Source: Tolypothrix sp. PCC 7712 (GTDB taxonomy: Bacteria > Cyanobacteriota > Cyanobacteriia > Cyanobacteriales > Nostocaceae). Taken from it: DNA of 64,000 bases. The notes below the pieces were generated by a model that saw only the letters and a program-made list of their open reading frames with translations, did no database searches and was not told where the DNA came from. Position numbers and translations under genes: made by a program. Shown here piece by piece: positions 28,101 through 37,655 of this stretch; the stretch's first letter is position 1, and the number at the start of each line of letters is the position of its first letter. The DNA lies in assembly GCF_025860405.1 (NCBI RefSeq), contig NZ_CP063785.1, positions 2,604,001-2,668,000 of the forward strand, in the 5' to 3' direction.

Positions 28101-29725
28101 CTGCTAATGGAGCAACAAACGTAACTGTTGGCACCACAGTGTCAGCTACTTTTAACGAAGCAATTGATCCGGCAACAATTAATACCAGTTCCTTTGAATT
28201 GAGAGACTCATCGAACGCGTTGGTAACTGCTACGGTCACCTATGATGCTGCAACGCGTACTGCTAAATTGAATCCGATCGCAAATTTGTCCAATAACACT
28301 ACCTATACTGCTACCTTGAAAAGCGGAATAGTCAAGGATCAAGCAGCTAATGCTTTAGCAGCTAACTTTACTTGGTCTTTTACTACCGCAGGATTAGTTT
28401 GTTCTGAGCAGCAACCTTGTAGTATTTGGACGACTTCGACAGTTCCAACCAACCAATCGGAAAACGACAACAATGCTGTAGAACTGGGAGTCAAGTTCCG
28501 TTCAGATATCGATGGCTACATAACTGGTATTCGCTTCTACAAAGGTAATACCAACACAGGCAACTATACTGTTAACCTGTGGAACAGCAATGGCCAGAAT
28601 CTAGGTGCAGCAAGTATTAACAGTTTGAGTGCTTCCGGTTGGCAACAAGCCAAATTTGCTAGTCCAGTAGCAATTACTGCTAACACCACGTATGTAGCTT
28701 CCTATTACACAAGTATTGGCAGATACGCATCTGATAATAGTTTCTTTGCTAGTTCTGGTGTGGTGAAAGCACCATTAACCGCCTTAAGTAATAGTGCAGG
28801 TGGAGGTAATGGTGTTTACAAATATGGTAGTAGCGGATTTCCCAACAATACTTATCAATCCAGCAACTACTGGGTAGATGTTTTATTCAGCACTACTGTA
28901 GCTACAGATACAACACCTCCCACAGTTATTTCCACCACTCCTAGTAACAGTGCTACAGGTATTGCTATTAACACAACAGTCAAAGCTGCCTTTAGTGAAG
29001 CTATGAATTCGGCAACTATTAGTAGTAGCACTTTTCAGTTGCTGGGCCCAAACAACACAGCAGTAAATGCTGGTGTTATTTATGATGCGTCAACCAAGAC
29101 GGCAACACTGACACCAAGCACCGCCTTGGCAGCTAATACTTCCTATACTGCTACTATTACTAGTGGGGTAAAAGACATTGCAGGTAATGCCTTAGCACAG
29201 AACTATATCTGGTCATTTACTACAGGTAGTGGAATCACCCTTTGGGATAACTCAATCACTCCAGCTGTATTACAAGACTCAGATACTAATGCAGTCAACT
29301 TAGGTGTGAAGTTCCGCGCCGACGTGAATGGTTATATCAAGGCTATTCGTTTCTACAAAGGAAACAGTAATACAGCAAACTATACTGTCAACCTTTGGGA
29401 CAACAGTTCTCAGACAAGTATAGGAACTGCTTCTGTAAGTAATGTGAGTGGTACTGGCTGGCAGACAGTTAACTTTACTACCCCAGTAGCAATTACAGCT
29501 AATACAGTGTATGTAGCTTCTTACTTAACAACTATTGGTCGTTATTCAGTTAACCAGAATTACTTTGCCAACGCTGGTGTCGATACTGCACCACTTCATG
29601 CATTGCAAAATGGCGTGAATGGAGGTAATGGAGTTTATCGTTACAGTTCAACGGTTGGCTTTCCTAACTCAACTTATCAATCCAGCAACTATTGGGTGGA
29701 TGTTGTGTTTAGTACAACACCTTAG
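25148..29725 (+). CDS. Giant secreted protein: WD40 propeller, deacetylase-like, Ig-like and DUF4082 domains
   Basis: A 1525-residue exported protein. Signal peptide about 1-30. Residues 35-335 contain seven WD40 repeats (closing motifs IISDAQ, RIWDVE, TLWNGD, ILWDIV, RLWDLV, FVWNLA, SDWDVT), a full beta-propeller. Residues about 375-610 resemble a ThuA/glutamine-amidotransferase-like fold (PILVVTSSTNKFGDYYAEIL, DVVILAEMAL). Residues about 625-880 resemble a polysaccharide deacetylase: KKAVVLMSGDDHG gives a paired-Asp motif and EIALHVNTG a later histidine. Then two Ig-like Big_5 units (SPANGATNVTVGTTVSATFNEAID; a second near 1260) alternate with two DUF4082 domains (FYKG...YWVDVLF). The protein probably sits on the cell surface and may modify or bind the exported polymer. 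The enzymatic calls are tentative. Confidence 0.75.
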   Translation: MIFPRRYARYILAFFCSFLLVVSQVKVAFPQSSVGLKQVKNNSNTAVTSLAFSADGKKIATGTNDSRIIISDAQTGQEQRTLKGDEGLPVTKVAFNPKGGKLASVGRDTVLRIWDVETGEQTQSQTGHENPTRTVAYAPDGLIATAGEDTRITLWNGDKILRILQGHLGFVNDLAFSPDGKRLASCSEDGRIILWDIVSGKKVLTLRGHAGGVTSVAFSPREQLLASGGKDGTARLWDLVKNTGTQSQILEGTSKVITTVAFSPNGKFLAAAGAGDRAFVWNLANGKLLKNLAKNKAAKTNIVAFNPADDNSLVTGDDDGEISDWDVTKGTKKKSRQVPAKISQQKILKPQKSNNQIGDASVISSSQNLIAAIPSPPGGPILVVTSSTNKFGDYYAEILRNEGFNYFNVSDISAITPQTLSNYDVVILAEMALNSAQVTTFTDWVNSGGNLIAMHPDKQLASLLGLTDAGSTLSEGYLLVDTSKAPGNGIVNQTIQFHGTADRYNLNGADSVATLYSNATTATANNNPAVTLRNVGSGKAAAFTYDLARSIVYTRQGNPAWAGQERDGFSPIRSDDQFYGAGSLDWVNLDKVAIPQADEQQRLLANLITKMNLAKKPLPHFWYFPNGKKAVVLMSGDDHGNGGTIPRFDQYINLSPTNCSVDNWECIRGTSYVYTTVPFTNTQAASYNTNGFEIALHVNTGCADYTTTSLNTNYTQQLSAFSTKFPSLPAPTTQRHHCLVWSDWSSTPEVELSKGIRLDTTYYYWPPTWVLDRPGFFTGSGMPMRLTKLDGTVIDVYKAATQMTDESGQSFPYTVNTLLDRAIGAEGYYGIFTVNAHTDNSNTGSQQESDDVVASAKARGVPVVSARQVLTWLDAHNNSTFGSIVWTPGQTNPQTSSTLSFNITKATGATGLQAMLPIRSSNGILSSITRNGSTVYTPSTGKTEGIKGIEYAIFSVDTGNYVATYDPDTTSPQVITDITLSPPSPANGATNVTVGTTVSATFNEAIDPATINTSSFELRDSSNALVTATVTYDAATRTAKLNPIANLSNNTTYTATLKSGIVKDQAANALAANFTWSFTTAGLVCSEQQPCSIWTTSTVPTNQSENDNNAVELGVKFRSDIDGYITGIRFYKGNTNTGNYTVNLWNSNGQNLGAASINSLSASGWQQAKFASPVAITANTTYVASYYTSIGRYASDNSFFASSGVVKAPLTALSNSAGGGNGVYKYGSSGFPNNTYQSSNYWVDVLFSTTVATDTTPPTVISTTPSNSATGIAINTTVKAAFSEAMNSATISSSTFQLLGPNNTAVNAGVIYDASTKTATLTPSTALAANTSYTATITSGVKDIAGNALAQNYIWSFTTGSGITLWDNSITPAVLQDSDTNAVNLGVKFRADVNGYIKAIRFYKGNSNTANYTVNLWDNSSQTSIGTASVSNVSGTGWQTVNFTTPVAITANTVYVASYLTTIGRYSVNQNYFANAGVDTAPLHALQNGVNGGNGVYRYSSTVGFPNSTYQSSNYWVDVVFSTTP

Positions 29726-29748
29726 GATGACGCACATATAGAAAACAG

Positions 29749-29797
29749 GAGGTAAAAAATAGTTTTTAAATCAAAACTATTTTTTACCTCTTTGTTT
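29749..29797 (+). terminator. Rho-independent terminator after the WD40 giant gene
   Basis: An 18-bp perfect stem (29749-29766 with 29773-29790), 6-base loop, followed by TTTGTTTATT. It starts 24 bases after the stop codon and separates the two giant-protein genes into different transcripts. Confidence 0.8.
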
Positions 29798-30051
29798 ATT
29801 CACTGGCAAAAATTTTGACGTGAATCTAATCAGGAACTAGCCATCTACCAAAACTATTTCCCACAATCACTAGTTTTTGGAAGAATCATACTTATGAGAA
29901 GCATTTTATTTATTACTTCAGTTACAAATTTACGGTTACTAATTAATAAAGTAAAAAATATAACAAATTTACGACTCTTAGAAAACAACTGGTGTAGTCC
30001 AAGATTGTTATTTAGCGGTTACTACCAACCTGTAAAGGAAAAGGCAGCTGT

Positions 30052-33000
30052 ATGAGAAAGTGGATGCGCGCGATCGCAATAGCTATCATTACGGCGCTAC
30101 TAACGATCAACCTCAGTGGAGATTATAGACTAGGAATACAGCCTGCGCCTGCCCAAACTAGTACGAACCCAATTGTCGTTGAGAACAATTCAGACGGTAA
30201 TCCCAAATCTGAATGGGATATTACAGGCGCTGGTAGTTCTAACATTCAAGGTTTTACTGCTGATATCAGTTATAACCTAGGTGATATAGTCAACTTCAAG
30301 ATTAAAACTAGCACCAATGCTACTAACTACCGCCTTGATATTTATCGTATGGGTTACTACCGTGGGAATGGTGCCCGTAAAGTAGCCACTGTAAATCCTA
30401 CTACACAGCAGATTTCTGATGCTAAAAGTCAACCTGCTTGTCTGACAAACTCTAGCACTGCACTATATGATTGTGGAAACTGGAAGCAATCTGGAGCTTG
30501 GAATATCCCAGCAAACGCCACCTCAGGAATTTATTTTGCCAAGGCGGTAATTACAAGTGGATCGGGTGGAGTAACTGGTGGAGCCAGTCATATTTTCTTC
30601 ATTGTTCGGGATGACTCAAGTACATCTGATATTCTCTTCCAAACTTCTGATACTACTTGGCAAGCATATAACACTTACGGTGGAGCAAGTCTTTATACTG
30701 GTGGGCCAGGCCCCAAAGGTGGTGCTTATAAAGTAAGTTATAACCGTCCGTTCAATACTCGTTCTGTTGATAGCGGTCAGGACTGGGTATTTAATGCTGA
30801 ATACCCGATGGTGCGTTGGTTAGAGGCTAATGGTTACAATGTTAGCTATTTTACTGGTGTAGATAGCGATCGCTATGGTGATTTGATCAAAAACCATAAG
30901 CTGTTCCTATCAGTAGGTCATGACGAGTATTGGTCAAAGCAGCAACGGGCAAAAGTGGAAGCAGCAAGGGATGCAGGTGTAAATCTGGCATTCTTTAGTG
31001 GCAATGAAGTCTACTGGAAAACCCGTTGGGAAAATAGTATTGATAGCTCAGGTACGCCCTACCGCACACTGGTTTGTTACAAGGAAACTCACGCTGGCGC
31101 AAAAATCGATCCAACACCAGAGTGGACAGGTACTTGGCGTGACCCTCGTTTTAGTCCACCTTCCGATGGCGGTCGTCCAGAAAATCCTTTGACTGGCACG
31201 TTATTTACGGTCAATGATGGAGCAACTACAGCTATTCAAGTACCAGCAGCAGACAGCAAGATGCGTTTCTGGCGCAATACAACTATTGCTAACCTGTCAG
31301 CTGGAAGTACTGCCACATTGCCTAATGGTACTTTGGGTTACGAATGGGACGAAGATATCGATAACGGTTTTCGGGCTGCTGGCGCGATTCAGATGTCAAC
31401 AACCACTGTAAATAATGCCCCTGTCCTTACAGACTACGGCTCAAATTTTGGATCTGGTACAGCTATCCATCACTTGATGCTGTACAAATATAAAGGCAGC
31501 ACTGGTAACAATGCCTTAGTGTTTGGTGCCGGAACAGTCCAGTGGCCCTGGGGGCTGGATGCAAATCATGATCGCACTGTTACACCAACAGATGTGCGGA
31601 TGCAGCAAGCAACTGTTAACTTGTTTGCTGATATGGGCGTACAACCAGCAACGCTCCAATCTGGTCTAGTGCAAGCTTTTGCTTCAGCTGATATCCTAAT
31701 TCCCACGTCCACAATTACTTCTCCCACCAATGGCGCATCTGTAGCCAGTAATACTTCAATCACCATCAGTGGTACAGCATCTGATTTTGGTGGCGGTGTC
31801 GTCGGTGGTGTAGAAGTATCAGTTGATGGCGGGACAACATGGCATCCAGCAAATGGTCGCGCTAGTTGGAGTTACAGTTGGCAACCTGCAACTGATGGCA
31901 CATACACCATTAAAAGCCGTGCTATTGATGATAGCGGTAATATTCAAACACCAGAAACACAGATTACTATAACAGTCGCAGCTAGATGTAGCACAAATAA
32001 ACTCTGTAGCACTATTTGGGATAGTAGCGCTACACCAATTGTGCTGACAGATTCCGAAACTAAAGCAGTAGAACTAGGGGTAAAATTCCGCTCTCAAGTA
32101 AGTGGTAATGTTACTGGTATTCGCTTCTATAAAGGGCCGCAAAATACTGGTACACATGTGGGTACTCTATGGAATAGCAGTGGAACCCAACTAGCAAGGG
32201 CAACTTTTACCAACGAATCGGCTTCTGGTTGGCAGCAAGTTAATTTCTCTAATCCAGTAGCAATTACGGCAAACACTACTTATGTAGCTTCCTATCATAC
32301 TAATGTTGGAAGTTATTCCATTAACGAAGGATACTTTGCCAATTCCGGTGTAGATAGCTACCCACTTTATGCCTTGCGTAATGGTGAGAGTGGTGGTAAT
32401 GGCATTTATGCTTATAATGCTAACCCGACTTTCCCCAGTTCCACTTATAACTCCAGCAACTACTGGGTAGATGTTGTTTTCACTACAAGTACTGTAGCTG
32501 ACACAACACCGCCAACGGTAACTGCTACAACTCCAAGCAATGGGGCAACAAACGTCAGCACTGCTACAACTGTCACAGCCACCTTTAATGAGGCAATTGA
32601 TCCAGCAACAATCAACACCAATACCTTTGAGTTACGTAGCCCAAACAGTTTAGTAGCTGCCACTGTTACCTATAACTCAGCAAACAGTAATGCAACGCTC
32701 ACACCAAGTGCCGCACTCGCAGCAAACACTACCTATACTGTCACAGTTAAAGGTGGTACAACTGACCCACGAGTCAAAGACCAAGCAGGTAATGCTCTAG
32801 CAGCAAATTCTAGTTGGTCATTTACTACAGCTGCAGCTGACACCACACCGCCAACAGTAACTGCTGCAACTCCAAGCAATGGAGCAACAAACGTTAGCAC
32901 TGCTACAACTGTCACAGCCACCTTTAGTGAAGCAATTGATCCAGCAACAATTATTGGCAATACCTTTGAATTACGAAATCAAGCTAATAACACATTAGTA

Positions 33001-33675
33001 ACTGTTACTGTCACCTATGATGCTGCCAGTCGTACAGCTACACTCACACCTAGCAGCCCACTAGCAACTTCTACCACTTATACTGCTACAGTCAAAGGTG
33101 GTACAACTGACCCACGAGTCAAGGATATAGCAGGTAATTCTCTAGCCCAAAACTTTACTTGGTCATTTACTACCAGCGCCACATCAATAATTAGTATCTG
33201 GGATAACAGTGCTACGCCTGCTATTATCACAGATCCAGACAACTCACCTGTGGAATTAGGTGTGAAATTCCGCTCTAGCGTCAATGGTTATATCAAAGGC
33301 ATCAGGTTCTACAAGAGTCCCCAAAATACTAATACTCATGTAGGAACTTTGTGGAGTAGCACTGGTACTCAGTTAGCTCAAGTCACTTTTACTAGTGAAA
33401 CAGCGTCTGGGTGGCAACAGGCAAATTTTGCTACACCAGTAGCGATTACAGCCAACACTACCTACGTTGCTTCATATCACACTAATGTTGGTAAGTATTC
33501 TGTAACTGAGAATTTCTTCACTTCTGGTGTGGATAAATCTCCATTACGCGCCTTGAGTAGCAGCGAAAGCGGTGGCAATGGTGTTTATACTTATAATGCC
33601 AATCCAGCTTTCCCTACTAACTCTTACGCTGCTAGTAATTATTGGGTAGATGTATTGTTTAGCACTAATCCTTAG
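30052..33675 (+). CDS. Giant secreted protein: DMFase-like domain with Ig-like and DUF4082 modules
   Basis: A 1207-residue exported protein. Signal peptide about 1-38, ending in APAQ. Residues about 40-560 match the N,N-dimethylformamidase beta-subunit-like domain of secreted proteins: YRLDIYRMGYYRGNGARKV, PMVRWLEANGYNVSYFTGVD, HKLFLSVGHDEYWS and NLAFFSGNEVYWKTRW. Then come an Ig-like unit (about 563-645), DUF4082 (about 660-815), two nearly identical Big_5 Ig-like units (about 820-1040) and a second DUF4082 (about 1045-1205). The tail modules are shared with the giant protein encoded upstream, so the two probably bind the same surface structure. The catalytic activity of the first domain outside true DMFases is unknown. 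The two Big_5 units derive from a recent duplication (see repeat at 32498). Confidence 0.8.
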   Translation: MRKWMRAIAIAIITALLTINLSGDYRLGIQPAPAQTSTNPIVVENNSDGNPKSEWDITGAGSSNIQGFTADISYNLGDIVNFKIKTSTNATNYRLDIYRMGYYRGNGARKVATVNPTTQQISDAKSQPACLTNSSTALYDCGNWKQSGAWNIPANATSGIYFAKAVITSGSGGVTGGASHIFFIVRDDSSTSDILFQTSDTTWQAYNTYGGASLYTGGPGPKGGAYKVSYNRPFNTRSVDSGQDWVFNAEYPMVRWLEANGYNVSYFTGVDSDRYGDLIKNHKLFLSVGHDEYWSKQQRAKVEAARDAGVNLAFFSGNEVYWKTRWENSIDSSGTPYRTLVCYKETHAGAKIDPTPEWTGTWRDPRFSPPSDGGRPENPLTGTLFTVNDGATTAIQVPAADSKMRFWRNTTIANLSAGSTATLPNGTLGYEWDEDIDNGFRAAGAIQMSTTTVNNAPVLTDYGSNFGSGTAIHHLMLYKYKGSTGNNALVFGAGTVQWPWGLDANHDRTVTPTDVRMQQATVNLFADMGVQPATLQSGLVQAFASADILIPTSTITSPTNGASVASNTSITISGTASDFGGGVVGGVEVSVDGGTTWHPANGRASWSYSWQPATDGTYTIKSRAIDDSGNIQTPETQITITVAARCSTNKLCSTIWDSSATPIVLTDSETKAVELGVKFRSQVSGNVTGIRFYKGPQNTGTHVGTLWNSSGTQLARATFTNESASGWQQVNFSNPVAITANTTYVASYHTNVGSYSINEGYFANSGVDSYPLYALRNGESGGNGIYAYNANPTFPSSTYNSSNYWVDVVFTTSTVADTTPPTVTATTPSNGATNVSTATTVTATFNEAIDPATINTNTFELRSPNSLVAATVTYNSANSNATLTPSAALAANTTYTVTVKGGTTDPRVKDQAGNALAANSSWSFTTAAADTTPPTVTAATPSNGATNVSTATTVTATFSEAIDPATIIGNTFELRNQANNTLVTVTVTYDAASRTATLTPSSPLATSTTYTATVKGGTTDPRVKDIAGNSLAQNFTWSFTTSATSIISIWDNSATPAIITDPDNSPVELGVKFRSSVNGYIKGIRFYKSPQNTNTHVGTLWSSTGTQLAQVTFTSETASGWQQANFATPVAITANTTYVASYHTNVGKYSVTENFFTSGVDKSPLRALSSSESGGNGVYTYNANPAFPTNSYAASNYWVDVLFSTNP
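32498..32975 (+). repeat. Two 139-bp direct repeats coding for Ig-like units
   Basis: Segments 32498-32636 and 32837-32975 have equal length (139 bp) and differ at about 13 positions by eye. They encode the first half of two consecutive Big_5 units. The identity is high enough to allow recombination that adds or removes modules. Confidence 0.75.
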
Positions 33676-33842
33676 CAGTGCTAACTAATGAATTACAAGG
33701 CTTAGTTCAAGTTACAATTTTACTGGGGAGTATGCTAAATATAAAAATTTTAGTATGCTCCCATTTTGTTTGCTGGATTTTGAATCACTCAAGAGATAGG
33801 AATTCAAAAAATTGTTGAGCCTTATATAAAGGCAGGTATATT

Positions 33843-34355
33843 ATGCCAATAAATGATGATGTAAAGTTGGGTAATAACGTTAAAATTTTTCATACTCAAT
33901 TAGTCAATCTCTATGGTTGTACTGTTGGGGATGATACGAAAATTGGCACTTTTGTGGAAATTCAAAAAAATGTCCTTGTAGGAAGTAATTGTAAAATTTC
34001 ATCGCATAGCTTTCTCTGTGAAGGTGTGATTATTGAAGATGAAGTCTTTATTGGGCATGGGGTAATGTTCACTAATGATATTTATCCCCGTGCAGCTAAT
34101 GAAGATGGTAGTTTAAAAACCGAAGCTGATTGGGATGTAGTTGAGACGGTAGTCAAAAAAGGAGCATCTATTGGTAGTAATGCTACTATTTTGCCAGGAG
34201 TAACAATTGGTGAAAGAGCCATTGTTGGGGCTGGAGCAGTAGTTACTACTGATGTTCCTGATTATGCAATTGTAGTAGGAGTACCGGCTCGTGTAATTGG
34301 TGATGTACGCGATAATAAAAGAAACTTAGAAATAGCTGCTACAAGTATGAGATAA
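33843..34355 (+). CDS. Hexapeptide-repeat N-acetyltransferase (WbpD/WlbB-like)
   Basis: A 170-residue left-handed beta-helix acyltransferase. Hexapeptide repeats run through the protein ([42 protein letters not shown], then [49 protein letters not shown]). The [12 protein letters not shown] segment (about 75-86) matches WbpD/WlbB, which acetylates the 3-amino group of UDP-2-acetamido-3-amino sugars using acetyl-CoA. The dehydrogenase and aminotransferase that would make such a substrate are encoded shortly downstream (35512-37655), supporting the call. It is cytosolic and trimeric by family. Confidence 0.85.
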   Translation: MPINDDVKLGNNVKIFHTQLVNLYGCTVGDDTKIGTFVEIQKNVLVGSNCKISSHSFLCEGVIIEDEVFIGHGVMFTNDIYPRAANEDGSLKTEADWDVVETVVKKGASIGSNATILPGVTIGERAIVGAGAVVTTDVPDYAIVVGVPARVIGDVRDNKRNLEIAATSMR

Positions 34356-34605
34356 GGTAGCAACATAGTGAATTATCTGTTTACCAAAGTTAGGAAAATC
34401 AATAAATAATCAAGATTTCGATTACCTAAAAAATCCGGTTTTTAGGATATGGATTGCAAAGATGATTCACAATTCAAAAATATCTCTAATTACAATAATT
34501 AAGCTTTTATATTTATTCCTAATAATTTGATTTGGCTGATGTATCCCTATTGGTCACATCATTTTTAGATGCTATGGAATATCCAGACTTTGGTATGAGG
34601 TGCAA

Positions 34606-35241
34606 ATGTTTAATCAAATCTACCTGCTCAAAAACCCAATCACATCAAAATTTATTTATCTAGTTTCGGTTTTGAGTATTGCCACAGTTTTTGCTAACCC
34701 TGCTAATGGTGTACAAATAAAATATGGTAGTCCAGGTAATGTTAGTAAAATTGAGGATTTAGTTGTTGATGATATCGGTTATGATATAACCTTCAAATAT
34801 GATTCATTTATCAACTTGTTTGGTTCTCCCAATAATTCTGATTTTCAGAAACCTACTTTTTGGGATAATCCTCAAGGAGCAAAAAACTTAGTTGATAGCA
34901 TTGCCTCCTTACTAAATTTTCAACAAACTGTACCAACACAAATTAATAATTATCCATCAGCCTTGGTTCCATATCGAGGAGCAGTTGCACCCAATGGCAC
35001 ACTTTTTCTTGTCAGTAAGGTCGATAGTTATATTACCAGGTGGGATAATTATCGAGGAGAAAGTCAAGATATTTTCACACGTGGTAATGAACAAGCAAAC
35101 TATGCAATAGTTAACATCAATCAATCATCTGATGCAGTTCCAGAAGGTAATATGTTAGCTACTGTAATGGCTGGTTTTTTCTTCGTTGTTGGCATGAAGA
35201 TGCAGAGGAAAATGGCAAAATTAAATCAACAAAACAAATGA
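34606..35241 (+). CDS. Exported protein with PEP-CTERM-like C-terminus
   Basis: Unrecognised 211-residue secreted protein. The frame is open from a GTG at 34600, but GAGG at 34597-34600 fits the ATG at 34606. Signal peptide residues run to about 35 (SVLSIATVFANPANG). The C-terminus, VPEGNMLATVMAGFFFVVGMKMQRK, follows the PEP-CTERM sorting pattern (V-P-E, a transmembrane segment, then basic residues), with Gly replacing the second proline. Such proteins are processed by exosortases and are linked to EPS production. No exosortase gene is in this window. It interrupts the amino-sugar genes. A strong terminator follows at 35356. Confidence 0.65.
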   Translation: MFNQIYLLKNPITSKFIYLVSVLSIATVFANPANGVQIKYGSPGNVSKIEDLVVDDIGYDITFKYDSFINLFGSPNNSDFQKPTFWDNPQGAKNLVDSIASLLNFQQTVPTQINNYPSALVPYRGAVAPNGTLFLVSKVDSYITRWDNYRGESQDIFTRGNEQANYAIVNINQSSDAVPEGNMLATVMAGFFFVVGMKMQRKMAKLNQQNK

Positions 35242-35355
35242 GCAAAAGCTGACATTTCATAATTCTTTGTAGATGCTCACAAATACACCCTTAACTACTT
35301 GTATGTAAAGTTGAGGGTGTTACAACACCTTTGAAGTAAGTCAGGTACATCATGA

Positions 35356-35401
35356 GTAATGAGTAATGAGTAAAAAATTTACTTATTACTCATTACTTTT
35401 T
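35356..35401 (+). terminator. Terminator built on GAGTAAT repeats
   Basis: A 19-bp stem (35356-35374 with 35378-35396, one G-T pair) with a 3-base loop, followed by five T. The left arm is made of tandem GTAATGA units. It ends the PEP-CTERM-like gene transcript and isolates the sugar operon that starts at 35512. Confidence 0.75.
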
Positions 35402-35511
35402 CAATTAGTTGCTGTACCTCATAAACATCGAATCTGCTGTAATTTTTGGCATATCTGTAGATAGCCAGAATTTCTATTTCATCTCAAATAAAATTCTCTT
35501 AGTTAAGAACA

Positions 35512-36549
35512 ATGGGAAGCAACATTAAAATTGGTGTCATTGGCTATGGTTATTGGGGCCCGAATTTAGTTAGAAATTTTTCGGAAATACCAGGAGCAGA
35601 AATCAAGACAGTCAGTGATTTTAAACCAGAATTACTGGCAAAGGTACAGGCAAGATATCCCAAAATTAACGTGACAACAGATTGTCGCGATATCTTCACA
35701 GATCCGACGATTGATGCGGTGGCGATCGCCACACCAGTCTCTACCCATTTTGATTTGGCTTTAGCTGCATTGAAAGCAGGAAAGCACGTACTGGTAGAAA
35801 AACCAATGACTGTCTCTTCTGAGCAAGCACTGCGTTTGATCGATGAGGCTGAAAAACGCAATCTGGTGCTGATGGTAGATCATACCTTTGTCTACACTGG
35901 TGCAGTCCGCAAGATGCGGGACTTAGTGGTGACAAATGCTTTAGGTGATATTTATTACTACGATTCTGTACGCGTTAACTTAGGGCTATTCCAGCATGAT
36001 GTGAACGTGATTTGGGATTTGGCAGTACATGACCTATCAATTATGAACTATGTTCTGCAATCCCAACCTTATGCAGTGTCAGCAACAGGGATTAGCCATG
36101 TTCCTGGCGAACCAGAAAATATCGCTTATTTAACTCTGTTTTTTGAAAGCAACTTAATAGCCCACATTCATGTCAACTGGCTCGCACCCGTGAAAGTGCG
36201 CCGGACTCTGATTGGTGGTTCCCAAAAGATGATCGTGTTTGATGATTTAGAACCTAGTGAAAAGCTGAAGGTATACGACAAAGGACTGATCCTCAACGGT
36301 CATACCGAAAGCGTTTACCAAATGCTAATTGGTTACCGCACAGGTGATATGTGGTCGCCGCAATTAGACATGACAGAAGCATTGCGAACCGAAGGCTTAC
36401 ATTTCATCAATTGTATCCAAACAGGCGATCGCCCCATTACTGATGGGGAAGCAGGACTGCGGGTAGTGAGAATTCTCGAAGCTGCAAGCCAGTCCCTCAA
36501 GCAACATGGCCGATTAGTTGAACTAAATTTAGCAGAGGTGGCAGCGTGA
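35512..36549 (+). CDS. Gfo/Idh/MocA family sugar dehydrogenase (WbpB/WlbA-like)
   Basis: A 345-residue NAD(P)-dependent oxidoreductase. The Rossmann motif is GYGYWGPN (11-18), the family EKP motif is at 96-98 with Lys97, and [17 protein letters not shown] (about 162-178) carries the catalytic histidine region. Relatives WbpB/WlbA oxidise C3 of UDP-N-acetylglucosaminuronate, giving the keto sugar that an aminotransferase then converts. The aminotransferase gene follows with a 4-base GTGA overlap, and an acetyltransferase of the matching type lies upstream. It is the first gene of a tightly packed operon reaching at least to 43468. Confidence 0.88.
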   Translation: MGSNIKIGVIGYGYWGPNLVRNFSEIPGAEIKTVSDFKPELLAKVQARYPKINVTTDCRDIFTDPTIDAVAIATPVSTHFDLALAALKAGKHVLVEKPMTVSSEQALRLIDEAEKRNLVLMVDHTFVYTGAVRKMRDLVVTNALGDIYYYDSVRVNLGLFQHDVNVIWDLAVHDLSIMNYVLQSQPYAVSATGISHVPGEPENIAYLTLFFESNLIAHIHVNWLAPVKVRRTLIGGSQKMIVFDDLEPSEKLKVYDKGLILNGHTESVYQMLIGYRTGDMWSPQLDMTEALRTEGLHFINCIQTGDRPITDGEAGLRVVRILEAASQSLKQHGRLVELNLAEVAA

Positions 36550-37655
36550 TTCCATTCGTAGATCTCAAAACTCAATATCTCAGCATCAAAGATGAAATTG
36601 ATACTGCTGTTCTCAAAGTCTTAGAAAGTACTCAATTCGTTTTGGGTAATGAAGTTAAAGCCTTAGAAGCAGAATTTGCTGACTATTGCAACGCAGACTT
36701 TGGTATCGCTGTCAATACAGGTACTAGCGCCCTCCATCTAGCATTATTAGCAGCAGGTATTGGTGCAGGCGATGAAGTCATTACTGTACCTTTTACCTTT
36801 GTCGCCACAGCAGCCGCGATTTGTTATACCGGAGCCAGACCAGTTTTTGTTGATATCGATCCGATTACCTACACTATAGATGTCAACAAAATCGAACGAG
36901 CGATTACTGAACGTACCAAAGCCATTCTGCCTGTACATTTGTATGGTCAACCAGCAGATATGGAACCGATTATGGAAATCGCGCGCCGTCATGGTTTGAC
37001 AGTAATTGAAGATGCTGCCCAAGCTCATGGTGCAGAATACAAGGGACAGAGGGTAGGTAGTATTGGGGATATTGGCTGCTTTAGTTTTTACCCTGGTAAG
37101 AATTTAGGAGCTTATGGTGAAGGTGGGATGATTGTCACTAATAACCCCGAATACACCCACACCATGCAAATGTTACGCGACTGGGGTCAAGAACGCAGAT
37201 ATCACCATGTCCTCAAAGGTTATAACTACCGCATGGATGGTATCCAAGGGGCAATTTTACGGGTGAAATTACGCTATATCGAAGAGTGGACAGAAGCTAG
37301 AAGAACACACGCCGCCCAGTACAATCAACTTTTAGCCAATACTGGTTTAACTACACCTGTAGCCTTACCTCATAATCGCCATGTTTATCATGTCTATGCA
37401 GTGCGGACTTCCCAAAGGGAATGGCTACAGCAACAGCTAAATGCACAAGAAATTCAAACAGGGATTCATTACCCCATCCCAGTTCACCTACAAACAGCTT
37501 ACTCTGATTTAGATTACAAACCAGGTGATTTTCCCCACTCAGAATTAGCCGCTAGAGAAGTGCTTTCCTTACCCATGTATGCTGAACTCACAGCTACACA
37601 GGTGAGCAAAGTAGCTAATAGTCTCCAAAACATTCTGCAGGGAGTGGCTGTTTAA
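36546..37655 (+). CDS. DegT/DnrJ/EryC1/StrS aminotransferase (WbpE-like)
   Basis: A 369-residue PLP-dependent sugar aminotransferase. The PLP lysine is Lys185 in [14 protein letters not shown]; other family marks are [13 protein letters not shown] (about 57-69) and [12 protein letters not shown] (about 154-165). It would place an amino group, usually from glutamate, on the keto sugar made by the dehydrogenase encoded just before it. Translation starts at GTG overlapping the previous stop (GTGA), a sign of coupling. The next gene overlaps by one base (TAATG). Confidence 0.9.
   Translation: MIPFVDLKTQYLSIKDEIDTAVLKVLESTQFVLGNEVKALEAEFADYCNADFGIAVNTGTSALHLALLAAGIGAGDEVITVPFTFVATAAAICYTGARPVFVDIDPITYTIDVNKIERAITERTKAILPVHLYGQPADMEPIMEIARRHGLTVIEDAAQAHGAEYKGQRVGSIGDIGCFSFYPGKNLGAYGEGGMIVTNNPEYTHTMQMLRDWGQERRYHHVLKGYNYRMDGIQGAILRVKLRYIEEWTEARRTHAAQYNQLLANTGLTTPVALPHNRHVYHVYAVRTSQREWLQQQLNAQEIQTGIHYPIPVHLQTAYSDLDYKPGDFPHSELAAREVLSLPMYAELTATQVSKVANSLQNILQGVAV

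Noticed and set aside
32460..33284. Minus-strand frames with similar VAGSIASLKVAVTV-type translations
   Set aside because: These are antisense images of the repeated Ig-like units on the plus strand.
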